Below are positions 7,527-15,087 of a stretch of 54,458 nucleotides of DNA, in pieces. A program made the translations under genes and the position numbers. This DNA comes from Lentisphaeria bacterium (GTDB lineage Bacteria > Verrucomicrobiota > Lentisphaeria > Victivallales > Victivallaceae). A model generated the notes under the pieces. That model was given only the letters and a program-made list of their open reading frames with translations, had not been told where the DNA came from and did not search any database. Each line of letters begins with the position of its first letter. Position 1 is the stretch's first letter. Location: assembly GCA_017457065.1 (NCBI GenBank), contig JAFTIE010000123.1:1-54458 (forward strand). The letters are read 5' to 3'.

Positions 7527-9047
7527 TCAGCTTTCCACGATCCTGACTTTGATCCCGAAGACCTGAGAGAAAAGTTCCCCCTTCATCTCAAGTTCACGGA
7601 TCTCTGAATGAAAACCGTTTCCTGTTCCCCGCAGTTCCAGCACCACACCTCTGCGATGGATCACCATATCCTTGAAACGCCCTCTGCGTGCGCAGTCAAG
7701 AGCATCTGCCACCCGAAGTATGGCGGCAAGTTTCAAAACCAGCACCCGATGCTCAGGAAGCAGTGTTCTGCTGCCGGAGCGGAGCATGGCACGCTCCACA
7801 TCGCCCCGGTGGGCTCCGGCGATCATGGCGGTGATCTGATGCTCTTCGCTTTTGAGTCCCGGCAGCTGGGTGGCAGAGATCAGATAAGCTGAATGAAGAT
7901 TGTGATCGCGGGTATCGACGAATCTGCCGATATCGTGGAGCAGAGCCGCTGTTTCAAGGAGCATCTCAGAACGGACCGGAAAGTTGAATGAACTTTCAAG
8001 CTCTTTCAGCAGAGCGGCGGCAGTGACCGAAACGGTCCGGGCATGTTCTGCATCAAATCCGTACTTGTGACCGAGTGCAAGGCAGATGGAACGCAGTTCT
8101 TTGCGGAAAGGTTCATTTTCGCATGTGATCTCTTCACGGATCATCAGCTCCACAGCCGCCTCACGGGTGGAGATGGAAAAACATGAAAATGCGGCGGCGT
8201 TGAAAGTCTGCAGAAAGGATTCCAGCATAACAGCGGCACCGATGGCGGCGGCACTGTCATCTGCAGAAACTTTCAGCAGAGTTCCCAGCTCTGCGGCGGT
8301 CATCTCTCTGAAAGTACGCATCTTCCTGATCGCCTCTTCCGGTGAGCAGCTGAACTCCCCGCTGCTCACTCCCGTCAGCAGACGGGGTGCCGCCCCCATG
8401 GTGACAAAATGCACCGGGTCGCTGAGGGAAAAATTGGTGGACTCCGACAAACGCTGAGGGATGTCAAGAGCACGGAGCTCTTCGGAAAACTGTTCAAGAG
8501 TGATGATGCCTGCACCGAAAAGTTCAGCCAGCCGGTCGGTGCCCAGAGGGATCTCTTCGGCAAAGCACAGAGCCCCTTCCTTGACCAGCATAACAAAGAG
8601 TGATCCTGAGCCGATGACCATGGCAAGGATCTGGGAAGGAGTTGAACTGTTGGTATTTGCAAGCTGCCGGAGCATGGCAAGGGCAATAAGTTCGATCTCT
8701 CTTGAGGACTCCAATATTTCAAGATCGATACCTGAATCCTGCCGGATCCTGTCAATAACGAGCTCTCTGTTCCGTGCTTCACGAATGGCACTGGTGGCAA
8801 AGGCACGCACCCTTGAAATACCGTATTCCTTCAGCCGGGCGGCGTAATCGCACATAATGGCAGAAAACCCGTTGGAGGTCTCCGGGGAAACAAAGTGGGT
8901 TCTGAAGACATCTGTCCCCAGCCGTGTGGCGCGTGAAAGATTTTCAAGCAGAACGTATGAGCCGTCGGCTTTGACCTCAAAGATCTCCAGCCTGACAGCG
9001 TGTGCCCCTACATCTATGATACCGGTTTGAAAAACTGTTCTGTCCAT
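7527..9047 (-). CDS. ppx: Exopolyphosphatase / GppA phosphatase with C-terminal HD domain
   Basis: Ppx/GppA enzymes remove terminal phosphate from polyphosphate or pppGpp. The N-terminal actin-like fold is shown by TGIIDVGAHAVRLEIFEV, AFATSAIREARN and MVIGSGSLFVMLV. The C-terminal part carries an HD-type motif (LLHDIGRFVD, then DHNLHSAYL). A GTG at 9056 overlaps the upstream stop as GTGA, but no purine-rich site precedes it, so the ATG at 9047 with GTGAGA upstream is preferred (506 residues). It lies directly before ppk. Which substrate dominates cannot be read from the sequence. Confidence 0.88.
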   Translation of the reverse strand: MDRTVFQTGIIDVGAHAVRLEIFEVKADGSYVLLENLSRATRLGTDVFRTHFVSPETSNGFSAIMCDYAARLKEYGISRVRAFATSAIREARNRELVIDRIRQDSGIDLEILESSREIELIALAMLRQLANTNSSTPSQILAMVIGSGSLFVMLVKEGALCFAEEIPLGTDRLAELFGAGIITLEQFSEELRALDIPQRLSESTNFSLSDPVHFVTMGAAPRLLTGVSSGEFSCSPEEAIRKMRTFREMTAAELGTLLKVSADDSAAAIGAAVMLESFLQTFNAAAFSCFSISTREAAVELMIREEITCENEPFRKELRSICLALGHKYGFDAEHARTVSVTAAALLKELESSFNFPVRSEMLLETAALLHDIGRFVDTRDHNLHSAYLISATQLPGLKSEEHQITAMIAGAHRGDVERAMLRSGSRTLLPEHRVLVLKLAAILRVADALDCARRGRFKDMVIHRRGVVLELRGTGNGFHSEIRELEMKGELFSQVFGIKVRIVES

Positions 9048-9052
9048 GATTC

Positions 9053-9637
9053 TCACAAGAAGGAAGAGAAGAAGTTCTGAGCGTCAGGATTAAAGAAGAT
9101 GTAGTTCTTTTTTGCGTACTTGACGATATTTTTTGCATAAAAGTGGTCGATCCCCACTCTGAGGTAGACCCATGAAGAGCCGTTTTCTTCATTGAACTCC
9201 GGGATGAAGCGGGAAATGAGTTTACCGTCAACAACAAAGGCGACCTGTTCATCTCTGTGTTTGCCTGCCAGAAGTTCCCAGTGGACCCTGCCTCTGCGGT
9301 CCAATTTGAATTTCAGGTCGCAGATCTCCGGATTCCCCGGACGGATGACGATCCTGGCATCTTTAAGATTCTTACTGGAAAAATTCTGATTGGAATTGAT
9401 ATAAATCTCCCTGCCTTCAAGGTCCTGAACGGGTTTTTCCAGATCAGTGGCACGGGGATAACGCACTATTGAGAAGACACCGACCACATAGCGGGGACGG
9501 TAATCGTCACTGTTGGGATTATCAGTGTCCAGAGCTCCAGCTTCGAGGGCTTCTTCAATGATCTCACATCCGCAAGTGCAGAAAACAAGAGTCATTGCCG
9601 TCAGCGGTATAAGTATCAGAGGAAGGAATTTTTTCAT
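9053..9637 (-). CDS. Exported protein with SecD P1-head-like domain
   Basis: This protein of about 194 residues has an N-terminal signal peptide (MKKFLPLILIPLTAMTLVF) followed by a Cys-rich stretch CTCGC, possibly a lipoprotein site although the lipobox is not canonical. The C-terminal half (FKLDRRGRVHWELLAGK, then QVAFVVDGKLIS) matches the pattern of the SecD/SecDF first periplasmic domain head, but no membrane segments of a translocase follow. The ATG at 9637 has GGAG 9 bases upstream; earlier in-frame ATGs at 9643 and 9661 are less well placed. It is the first gene of the ppx-ppk-thiD-amidase operon. The function is unknown; envelope location is inferred. Confidence 0.7.
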   Translation of the reverse strand: MKKFLPLILIPLTAMTLVFCTCGCEIIEEALEAGALDTDNPNSDDYRPRYVVGVFSIVRYPRATDLEKPVQDLEGREIYINSNQNFSSKNLKDARIVIRPGNPEICDLKFKLDRRGRVHWELLAGKHRDEQVAFVVDGKLISRFIPEFNEENGSSWVYLRVGIDHFYAKNIVKYAKKNYIFFNPDAQNFFSSFL

Positions 9638-9678
9638 AATCATACTCTCCATTTGGATCAAAAAAACTGTGTTCCATA

Positions 9679-9707
9679 TACAATACTTTGATTTTGCCTT
9701 TTTTTCA
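9679..9707 (-). promoter_or_regulatory. Promoter of the SecD-head/ppx/ppk/thiD/amidase operon
   Basis: On the minus strand TTGAAA (9707-9702) and TATTGT (9684-9679) are 17 bp apart, about 40 bp before the first start codon. Confidence 0.5.
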
Positions 9708-9739
9708 ACCGGAAATATGAGAAAAAATCATAAAAGAGC

Positions 9740-9765
9740 TTGACAAAACACGACTTTGGTATAAT
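9740..9765 (+). promoter_or_regulatory. Promoter of tRNA-Arg
   Basis: TTGACA at 9740-9745 is followed by a TATAATATTAT run from 9760. The exact -10 frame is ambiguous because TATAAT gives only 14 bp spacing and TAATAT (9762) gives 16. Confidence 0.55.
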
Positions 9766-9786
9766 ATTATATAAGTGTCTTCAAGT

Positions 9787-9862
<76 letters not shown>

Positions 9863-9954
9863 TTTTTTTTGCCTATTCCGCATTCTTTGTCATGTTTCCC
9901 CTCTCCGGCAGAAGCAACAGACTCATACGCCGCAGAGTGGAGAAAGAGCCCCCC

Positions 9955-9995
9955 AAAAAAAATTCCCCGCCTTCTTTTTTTAAGGAGACGGGGAA
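9955..9995 (-). terminator. Rho-independent terminator of rpsU
   Basis: On the minus strand TTCCCCG (9995-9989) pairs with CGGGGAA (9969-9963), followed by eight T residues. Confidence 0.75.
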
Positions 9996-10009
9996 CTTGT
10001 TTTCACAGC

Positions 10010-10180
10010 TTACCGGTGACGGTGCATCTTGGCCTCGCGGCGTTTGATTTCGCTGGGTTTCTCATAGTGTCTGCGGTTGCGCAGTTCCTTGAGGGTGCCT
10101 TCCTTGTCCAGTTTCTTTTTCAGACGACGGAGCGCGCGCTCAATAGGTTCACCTTTCTTTACGCGGATTTCAGTGTCCAT
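10010..10180 (-). CDS. rpsU: 30S ribosomal protein bS21
   Basis: This 56-residue, very basic protein has the bS21 signature ([19 protein letters not shown]), as expected for the small-subunit protein that aids initiation on the 30S ribosome. A GTG four codons upstream (10192) lies inside the ribosome-binding site AAAGGGGGTG, so the ATG at 10180, 9 bases downstream of that site, is the likely start. It stands alone, with a clear terminator downstream at 9955-9995. Confidence 0.92.
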   Translation of the reverse strand: MDTEIRVKKGEPIERALRRLKKKLDKEGTLKELRNRRHYEKPSEIKRREAKMHRHR

Positions 10181-10253
10181 GGCTTTTTTCACCCCCTTTC
10201 AAGATTTTACAGTTGATATTCGGTTAATATATCATAAAAAAAGAAAAAGTCAA

Positions 10254-10482
10254 GAGGTAATTTCAAAACTCATTCAAAAAATGGCAAAGATGCCATTCGC
10301 AAAGAGCTGTAAAGGGTAGTTTGATCCGGCGTCGCCAAGGCTATGCCGTGACAAGGGCTGCTGCCTGCAAGGTAACAGGCGCTTGTCCCGCCGCAGCTTT
10401 ATGCGAAGGCGGAAAAACGCTCCCTTTATCAGATCGAAGAAGAGGGCGCTTTGACAATTTTGAGGAGTTTTGAAATTGCCTC
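10254..10482. mobile_element. MITE-like element, full copy B
   Basis: This 229-bp copy starts GAGGTAATTTCAAAA and ends TTTTGAAATTGCCTC, one base different in the right end. It is flanked by exact TCAA repeats at 10250-10253 and 10483-10486. The outer ~65 bp on each side match copy A closely; the centre differs (GTCGCCAAGGCTATGCCG instead of the first 25-mer of copy A). With the promoter at 10504 it fills the gap between rpsU and nadC; nothing else coding is seen there. Confidence 0.85.
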
Positions 10483-10503
10483 TCAAGAATTTTTTTTTAT
10501 TTT

Positions 10504-10532
10504 TTGAAATTTTGATAAAGTTGTGCTATATT
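10504..10532 (+). promoter_or_regulatory. Promoter of the nadC operon
   Basis: TTGAAA at 10504-10509 and TATATT at 10527-10532 are 17 bp apart, just downstream of MITE copy B. The -10 sits in the TGCTATATTAT context also seen before the ribosomal protein operon. Confidence 0.55.
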
Positions 10533-10613
10533 ATGTATATTGGCACATTTTTTCCCGTCGGTTCGGGAAAATGGAAGATAGTGTGCCCTGACCAACACAG
10601 GAGTTTTTTTGCC

Positions 10614-11501
10614 GTGGATAAAAAAGATGATGCCGACCTTCCGTCTATTGACTGGGGGCGGGCGGATATGCTCATTGAGCTTGCCCTCAATGAAGACCTT
10701 GATACCGTGGGAGATGTGACGACTAATTCAGTTATCCCCGAAGAGATGGAAGGCCGCGCGGTCCTGCGCTGCAAAACAGACAAAACCATCGTCGCCGGAT
10801 TGGCTATCGCAGAAAGAGTTTTCAAACTGGTGGAACCCCGGCTGGAGTTCAAAACCTTTGTCGATGACGGAGAACTCTGCAATGCAGGCGACGAAATCGC
10901 CGCTGTGGAAGGTCCCGTGAGAGGGATCCTTACCGGTGAACGCACAGCATTGAACTTTCTTCAGCGCCTGAGCGGCATAGCTACGACGACAAACCGTTAT
11001 GCACAGGCCCTTGAAGGCTCCAAAACACAGCTTCTTGACACCCGCAAAACGACTCCCGGATACCGCAATCTGGAAAAATACGCTGTGGCTGTAGGCGGCG
11101 GTGCCAACCACCGCATGGGACTCTTTGACCGGGTCATGATCAAAGACAACCACCGGGAACTTGCCGCTCTGGGCGGCGGAGAAAACGCCATCGCCTGGGC
11201 TGTGGCTCAGGCAAGGCAGCAATATCCTGAGCTGGAAATCGAGGTGGAAGCCGATACCGTTGAAGAGGCCGCTCAGGCAGCTGAAGCCGGTGTCGAATAC
11301 ATCCTCCTTGACAACATGTCAAACGAAGAAATGGCAGAGGCTGTGAAGGTCATCGCCGGAAGATCAAAAACCGAAGCCTCAGGCGGCATCACCATTGAAA
11401 GACTGCCCGAAATCGGTAAGATCGGCGTGGACTTTGTTTCATCCGGTGCTCTGACCCACTCGGTCAAATCTGCTGATATCTCTCTTGATATCGAAATGTG
11501 A
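10614..11501 (+). CDS. nadC: Nicotinate-nucleotide pyrophosphorylase (quinolinate phosphoribosyltransferase)
   Basis: NadC converts quinolinate and PRPP into nicotinate mononucleotide in de novo NAD synthesis. Visible motifs include LNEDLDTVGDVTT at the N-terminus, GERTALNFLQRLSGIAT, LDTRKTTPGYR, NHRMGLFDRVMIKDNH and EASGGI near the C-terminus. The frame stays open upstream to 10470, but the GTG at 10614 has AGGAG ten bases before it and gives 295 residues, the normal family length. It is the first gene of a unit with ruvA and a membrane glycosyltransferase-like gene. Confidence 0.93.
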   Translation: MDKKDDADLPSIDWGRADMLIELALNEDLDTVGDVTTNSVIPEEMEGRAVLRCKTDKTIVAGLAIAERVFKLVEPRLEFKTFVDDGELCNAGDEIAAVEGPVRGILTGERTALNFLQRLSGIATTTNRYAQALEGSKTQLLDTRKTTPGYRNLEKYAVAVGGGANHRMGLFDRVMIKDNHRELAALGGGENAIAWAVAQARQQYPELEIEVEADTVEEAAQAAEAGVEYILLDNMSNEEMAEAVKVIAGRSKTEASGGITIERLPEIGKIGVDFVSSGALTHSVKSADISLDIEM

Positions 11502-11527
11502 TTCTTTCAAAAAACAAGGCTTGAAAT

Positions 11528-12133
11528 ATGATCGCAAGACTCTCAGGAACATTGGTCGAAAGTTCTTTTACTTCATGCGTCATCGATTGCGGCGGCGTGG
11601 GATACGAAGTGCAGATACCTGTTTCCACCTTTGATAAACTTCCCCGGTTGGGGGAACAGACGGTCCTCAGGATACATACTGCCGTCAGAGAGGATGCCAT
11701 CACCCTTTTCGGCTTTGCTACCGATGAGGAGCGGAAACTTTTCCGCCTTCTCATCGAGGTTTCAGGCATTGGAGGCAAACTCGCCCTCAATGTTTTGAGC
11801 TCCACCTCTGTCACCGCCTTCTGCGCCGCTGTGGGGGCTTCTGACGTGAAAGCTCTGTCACGGATCAACGGCATCGGCAAACGCACTGCAGAAAGGATCA
11901 TCGTTGAACTCCGAGATAAACTCAACTCCGGTTTGGGCGGCGATATCGCCATAGCGACGGCATCCCCTGAAAGCGCCTCCGCCATCAACGATGTGGCTCT
12001 GGCTCTTGAACAGCTGGGATTCAAACGCGATGCCATCGACAAAGTGCTCAAAACCCTTGCGGCAGAATTCCCCGAAGGGGAGATCGACGGCGAAAAACTG
12101 CTCCGCAATGCCATCAGAAAGCTGAGCTTCTGA
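11528..12133 (+). CDS. ruvA: Holliday junction branch migration protein RuvA
   Basis: RuvA binds Holliday junctions and recruits the RuvB motor. The 201-residue product has the N-terminal OB fold (MIARLSGTLVE, GVGYEVQIP), paired helix-hairpin-helix motifs (LLIEVSGIGGKLALNVL and LSRINGIGKRTAERIIVEL) and a C-terminal three-helix domain (ALEQLGFKRDAIDKVL) that contacts RuvB. Neither ruvB nor ruvC is adjacent here. It lies 26 bp after nadC. Confidence 0.95.
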   Translation: MIARLSGTLVESSFTSCVIDCGGVGYEVQIPVSTFDKLPRLGEQTVLRIHTAVREDAITLFGFATDEERKLFRLLIEVSGIGGKLALNVLSSTSVTAFCAAVGASDVKALSRINGIGKRTAERIIVELRDKLNSGLGGDIAIATASPESASAINDVALALEQLGFKRDAIDKVLKTLAAEFPEGEIDGEKLLRNAIRKLSF

Positions 12134-12144
12134 AAGGGAACGTA

Positions 12145-13596
12145 ATGCCTGTCAAACGCAAAGTCAAACTCTTCAAGCTGGCGGGCTGCGCTTTTTTTGT
12201 CATTTTTGCTCTTTTGTACTCCCACGTTGAAGTGGGCATGTCCGGCAATGAATCCGGACGTTTTGCCACCATTCAAGCCATCGCCGAACAGGGGGTATTC
12301 CATATTGAAAACTGCAACTTCCGCACCGTGGACCGCACGGTCAGGAACAATCACGTCTACTACGACAAACTGCCTCTGCTCCCTTTGTGTCTGGCAGGCG
12401 TTTACGCCCCTCTGCACAAATCTTTCGGCATCAACTTTGTGGACAACTATCATCTTTCCATCTATCTCATCAACCTGCTTCTGGGCGCCGTGGTGAATGT
12501 GCTGCTCTTTCTCTGGATCTTTGATCTGTTGCGGGGTATCAAAAAAGGAAAGATCGAACTCAAATTCCTTCTGGCTATGGGGTGTGTCGGCGGTTCATGG
12601 ATCATCAGTTATTCCACCATGCTCAACAATCACACTCCTGCGGCACTGGCTGTGCTGGGGTGTTTCGTTGCATTGATGCGTTACAGCAAAGTACCTGCGC
12701 TTCCTGCCGCTCTTCTTGCCGGTTTTTCCGCAGGTATCGCAGGACTCCTTGAATTGCCTTGCGGTCTTTTTTTCGGTCTTGCCGCTCTGGCAGGGATCTT
12801 TTTTTCAGCTCCCCGTGATAAGCGTCTGCTTCATACCGTTTCCGCCGCAAGCGCCGGGGCGTTATGCCTCCTGATCGGGATGTTCATCAACCGATACGCC
12901 TACGGCACGGTGCTGCCCCTTTATATGGCGGGCAGCGGCGGCAAAGGAACTTACTCTCCTGCAATGCACAGTGATCTTTTTTACTACTGTTACCACGCCC
13001 TTCTGGGGGACCGGGGGATTTTTGCATACACGCCTTTTCTGTTCCTTGGGGTCTGGTACTGTGTGAAACATTTCAAAAGCCTCTGCGCCGCTGAGCGGGC
13101 CATCCTTTCCGGAAGTCTGGGATTCATGCTCTTTTATCTGTTCTGTACCAATGAGTTCGGCGGACAAAGCTACGGGTTGCGTTATTTCATTCCGCTGATC
13201 CCGCTTTTGTGGTACTGGGGTGGAAAAATGGTACTGGAGCTCCCCCGTTACAAGTGGAAAGCGCCATTGCTTGCGGTGCTGATCTTCTGGGGTGTCATCA
13301 CGGGACTTGCGGGAGCTTATCATCCCTTCAGCATAGGCAACGAGGGCGCACGTTCTCCGGAAGGACACTTTTCACGCAACTTTTCCTCTTTCGGCGGAAA
13401 TCTGCTTTGCTGGAGCTATGAATATTTTCCTCAAAGCACTCTGACTCAAAGGCTTTTTGCCCGTTACGGACTTTCTGACTGCATCCAGTATCTCTACTGG
13501 TCCTACTTTCATCAGAAAAAAGTGGAACTTCTCAAGAGGATGCAGCAGGAGTTCCCCGAACTCTATCCCGGCAGAAAACTCAAACTCCACCGCTGA
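12145..13596 (+). CDS. Polytopic membrane protein, GT-C glycosyltransferase-like
   Basis: This 483-residue protein has about ten hydrophobic segments. The N-terminal region resembles the GT39/ArnT-like superfamily: a first membrane helix, a loop with SGNESGRFATIQAI, then NNHVYYDKLPLLPL, similar to the DxxYY-DKPP pattern of those enzymes. Such proteins transfer sugars from polyprenyl-phosphate donors on the outer face of the membrane. The donor and acceptor are unknown. GGGAACGTA precedes the ATG, 11 bp after ruvA. It converges with xerC/D with a 2-bp gap, and no terminator is visible there. Confidence 0.7.
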   Translation: MPVKRKVKLFKLAGCAFFVIFALLYSHVEVGMSGNESGRFATIQAIAEQGVFHIENCNFRTVDRTVRNNHVYYDKLPLLPLCLAGVYAPLHKSFGINFVDNYHLSIYLINLLLGAVVNVLLFLWIFDLLRGIKKGKIELKFLLAMGCVGGSWIISYSTMLNNHTPAALAVLGCFVALMRYSKVPALPAALLAGFSAGIAGLLELPCGLFFGLAALAGIFFSAPRDKRLLHTVSAASAGALCLLIGMFINRYAYGTVLPLYMAGSGGKGTYSPAMHSDLFYYCYHALLGDRGIFAYTPFLFLGVWYCVKHFKSLCAAERAILSGSLGFMLFYLFCTNEFGGQSYGLRYFIPLIPLLWYWGGKMVLELPRYKWKAPLLAVLIFWGVITGLAGAYHPFSIGNEGARSPEGHFSRNFSSFGGNLLCWSYEYFPQSTLTQRLFARYGLSDCIQYLYWSYFHQKKVELLKRMQQEFPELYPGRKLKLHR

Positions 13597-13598
13597 TT

Positions 13599-14558
13599 TT
13601 ACTCTTTTTCTCCTTTTGGGCTCCCTGAACGGGGATGGGCTGCGGCATAAACCTGCCGGAGCCGCTGGATACTTACATGGGTATAGATCTGAGTGGTGCT
13701 CAGATTTTCATGCCCCAGAAGCTCCTGAACACTGCGCAGATCTGAGCCGGCATCCAGCAGATGAGTGGCAAAAGAGTGGCGCAACTTGTGAGGAGTGAAA
13801 TCCGGAGGAAGTCCGGCAAAGATCAGATACTCCTGCAGATTGCGCTGATAAGAGCGTGCCGTCAACCGACTCCCCGATTTATTGAGGAAAACGGGGGAGT
13901 CCGGTGCGTTGCTGAACCCTGCACTTCTGCGGAATCTGAAATAAGCTCCCAAAGCCCTTGCAGCGGCGCTTCCCAATGCGGCAAGGCGTTCTTTTTTTCC
14001 TTTTCCCCGGATCTGCATGATACCGTCGGCGATGTTCACATCTGCCATATTCAGCCCCACAGCCTCACTGATACGCAAACCGCCTGAGTAGATGGTTTCC
14101 GTCAGTGCCGTGTCTCTGAGTGCGGCATGTTGTGCCTGTTCTGCGGTACGGATATTTCCATCAGCTGTTTTCTGTTCCCAGAAGCGGGGAATGGCATCAA
14201 GAAGAGCTTCGATCTGTTTGATCTGCATGACAACCGGCAGCGGTTTGTCTGCCTTGACAGGGGGAAGATTGGCAAAAGGATTGTCAGAGACCGCTCCTTT
14301 CCGCAGCAGGTAACGGAAAAGAGAGCGGAGCGCCGACAGTTTACGCTGAATGCTGCGTTTGCTGCAGTCAGCGTTATAGAGCTGCAGAACAAAGCTCCGC
14401 GCCTGATCCCGGTCAACGGAATCGAAATCATCGAACTCCGGATCATCCATGATCAAAGTGCAGAATTCGGTGATGTCGGCGGCGTAAGCACTTACCGTAT
14501 GCTGTGAAGCGTTACGCTCAAGAGTGAGGTAACGCAAAAAATCTTCTTTCAAACTCAT
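13599..14558 (-). CDS. xerC: Tyrosine recombinase XerC/XerD
   Basis: This 319-residue enzyme has an N-terminal SAM-like DNA-binding domain (YLTLERNASQHTVSAYAADI) and the catalytic domain with SGGLRISEAVGL (first Arg), KGKKERLAAL (Lys), HKLRHSFATHLLD (His-x-x-Arg), LLGHENLSTTQIYTH (His and the Tyr nucleophile). Its length and lack of extra domains fit chromosome-dimer resolution rather than a phage integrase. Whether it is XerC or XerD is not decidable here. Its ATG overlaps the stop of the upstream lipoprotein gene by 4 bp. Confidence 0.88.
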   Translation of the reverse strand: MSLKEDFLRYLTLERNASQHTVSAYAADITEFCTLIMDDPEFDDFDSVDRDQARSFVLQLYNADCSKRSIQRKLSALRSLFRYLLRKGAVSDNPFANLPPVKADKPLPVVMQIKQIEALLDAIPRFWEQKTADGNIRTAEQAQHAALRDTALTETIYSGGLRISEAVGLNMADVNIADGIMQIRGKGKKERLAALGSAAARALGAYFRFRRSAGFSNAPDSPVFLNKSGSRLTARSYQRNLQEYLIFAGLPPDFTPHKLRHSFATHLLDAGSDLRSVQELLGHENLSTTQIYTHVSIQRLRQVYAAAHPRSGSPKGEKE

Positions 14559-14950
14559 GGTCTGAACTGCTCCATGACAATGATCTTCTTTTTGTTTGCA
14601 TTAAAAAGAAAGAGCTTGTTTTTTGCTACTCCGGCAAATTTGGCAGAGCGCAGGACTTTGAAAAAACGATCTGCAAAATCCGGATATTCTCCGCGCCGGG
14701 AAACAGCGATAGGGTGTATTTCGATCCTTCCTTCCGGCAGATACTGCACCGGGGCGAAAAAGTTGTTCATCCCCATGACTCCCACCATTCTGCCATCGGG
14801 GGTAAAACTGATCCGTAAAACAGTGGGTGACTTCGGGATATGCCAGGTGTTGCACAGGGGATTTACCGTTTTAACGGGCTTTGAAGCACATCCCGAAAAA
14901 AGGATCGGAAATAAAATGAGAACAGTTTTTAAAATTTTTTCGATTTTCAT
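14555..14950 (-). CDS. META-domain (HslJ-like) lipoprotein
   Basis: This 131-residue protein has a signal sequence ending in the lipobox LFSGC (Cys at about residue 21), so it is probably anchored to the envelope. The mature part follows the META/HslJ pattern: NTWHI, ISFTPDGRMVGVMGMNNFF, then LPEGRIEIHPIAVSRRG and a C-terminal FKVLRSAKFAGV strand. The role of this domain is poorly defined. It is translationally coupled to xerC/D (ATGA overlap). Its promoter may use a -35 box inside the mini-repeat at 14993-15027. Confidence 0.72.
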   Translation of the reverse strand: MKIEKILKTVLILFPILFSGCASKPVKTVNPLCNTWHIPKSPTVLRISFTPDGRMVGVMGMNNFFAPVQYLPEGRIEIHPIAVSRRGEYPDFADRFFKVLRSAKFAGVAKNKLFLFNANKKKIIVMEQFRP

Positions 14951-14976
14951 TTGTAGAAAAGACCTTTTCGGGTTAT

Positions 14977-15005
14977 ATTATCATAGATGAATGAGGTAAT
15001 TTCAA
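14977..15005 (-). promoter_or_regulatory. Candidate promoter of the META lipoprotein gene, -35 inside a mobile repeat
   Basis: On the minus strand TTGAAA (15005-15000) lies in the end of the mini-repeat and GATAAT (14982-14977) in the flank, with exactly 17 bp between them. Confidence 0.4.
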
Positions 15006-15027
15006 AAATCATTCAAAAAATTGCCTC
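14993..15027. mobile_element. MITE-like element, collapsed copy D (35 bp)
   Basis: GAGGTAATTTCAAAA plus 13 more left-end bases (to 15020) are joined directly to TTGCCTC, the last 7 bases of the right end. Flanking bases GAAT and GATA do not give a clear target duplication. It lies in the divergent promoter region between the META lipoprotein and the SH3-domain gene. Confidence 0.65.
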
Positions 15028-15087
15028 GATATATGAATAATATAACTTATCTTCAAGCACAAGTCAAAATTGAAAAGGAGTTTTTTT

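Noticed and set aside
13599-14558. Tyrosine recombinase as sign of a prophage or integron
   Set aside because: It has housekeeping XerC/D length and motifs, and no phage, cassette or attachment-site signals lie around it.
14989-15031. Target duplication for copy D
   Set aside because: The flanking tetramers are GAAT and GATA, which do not match, so no duplication is claimed.
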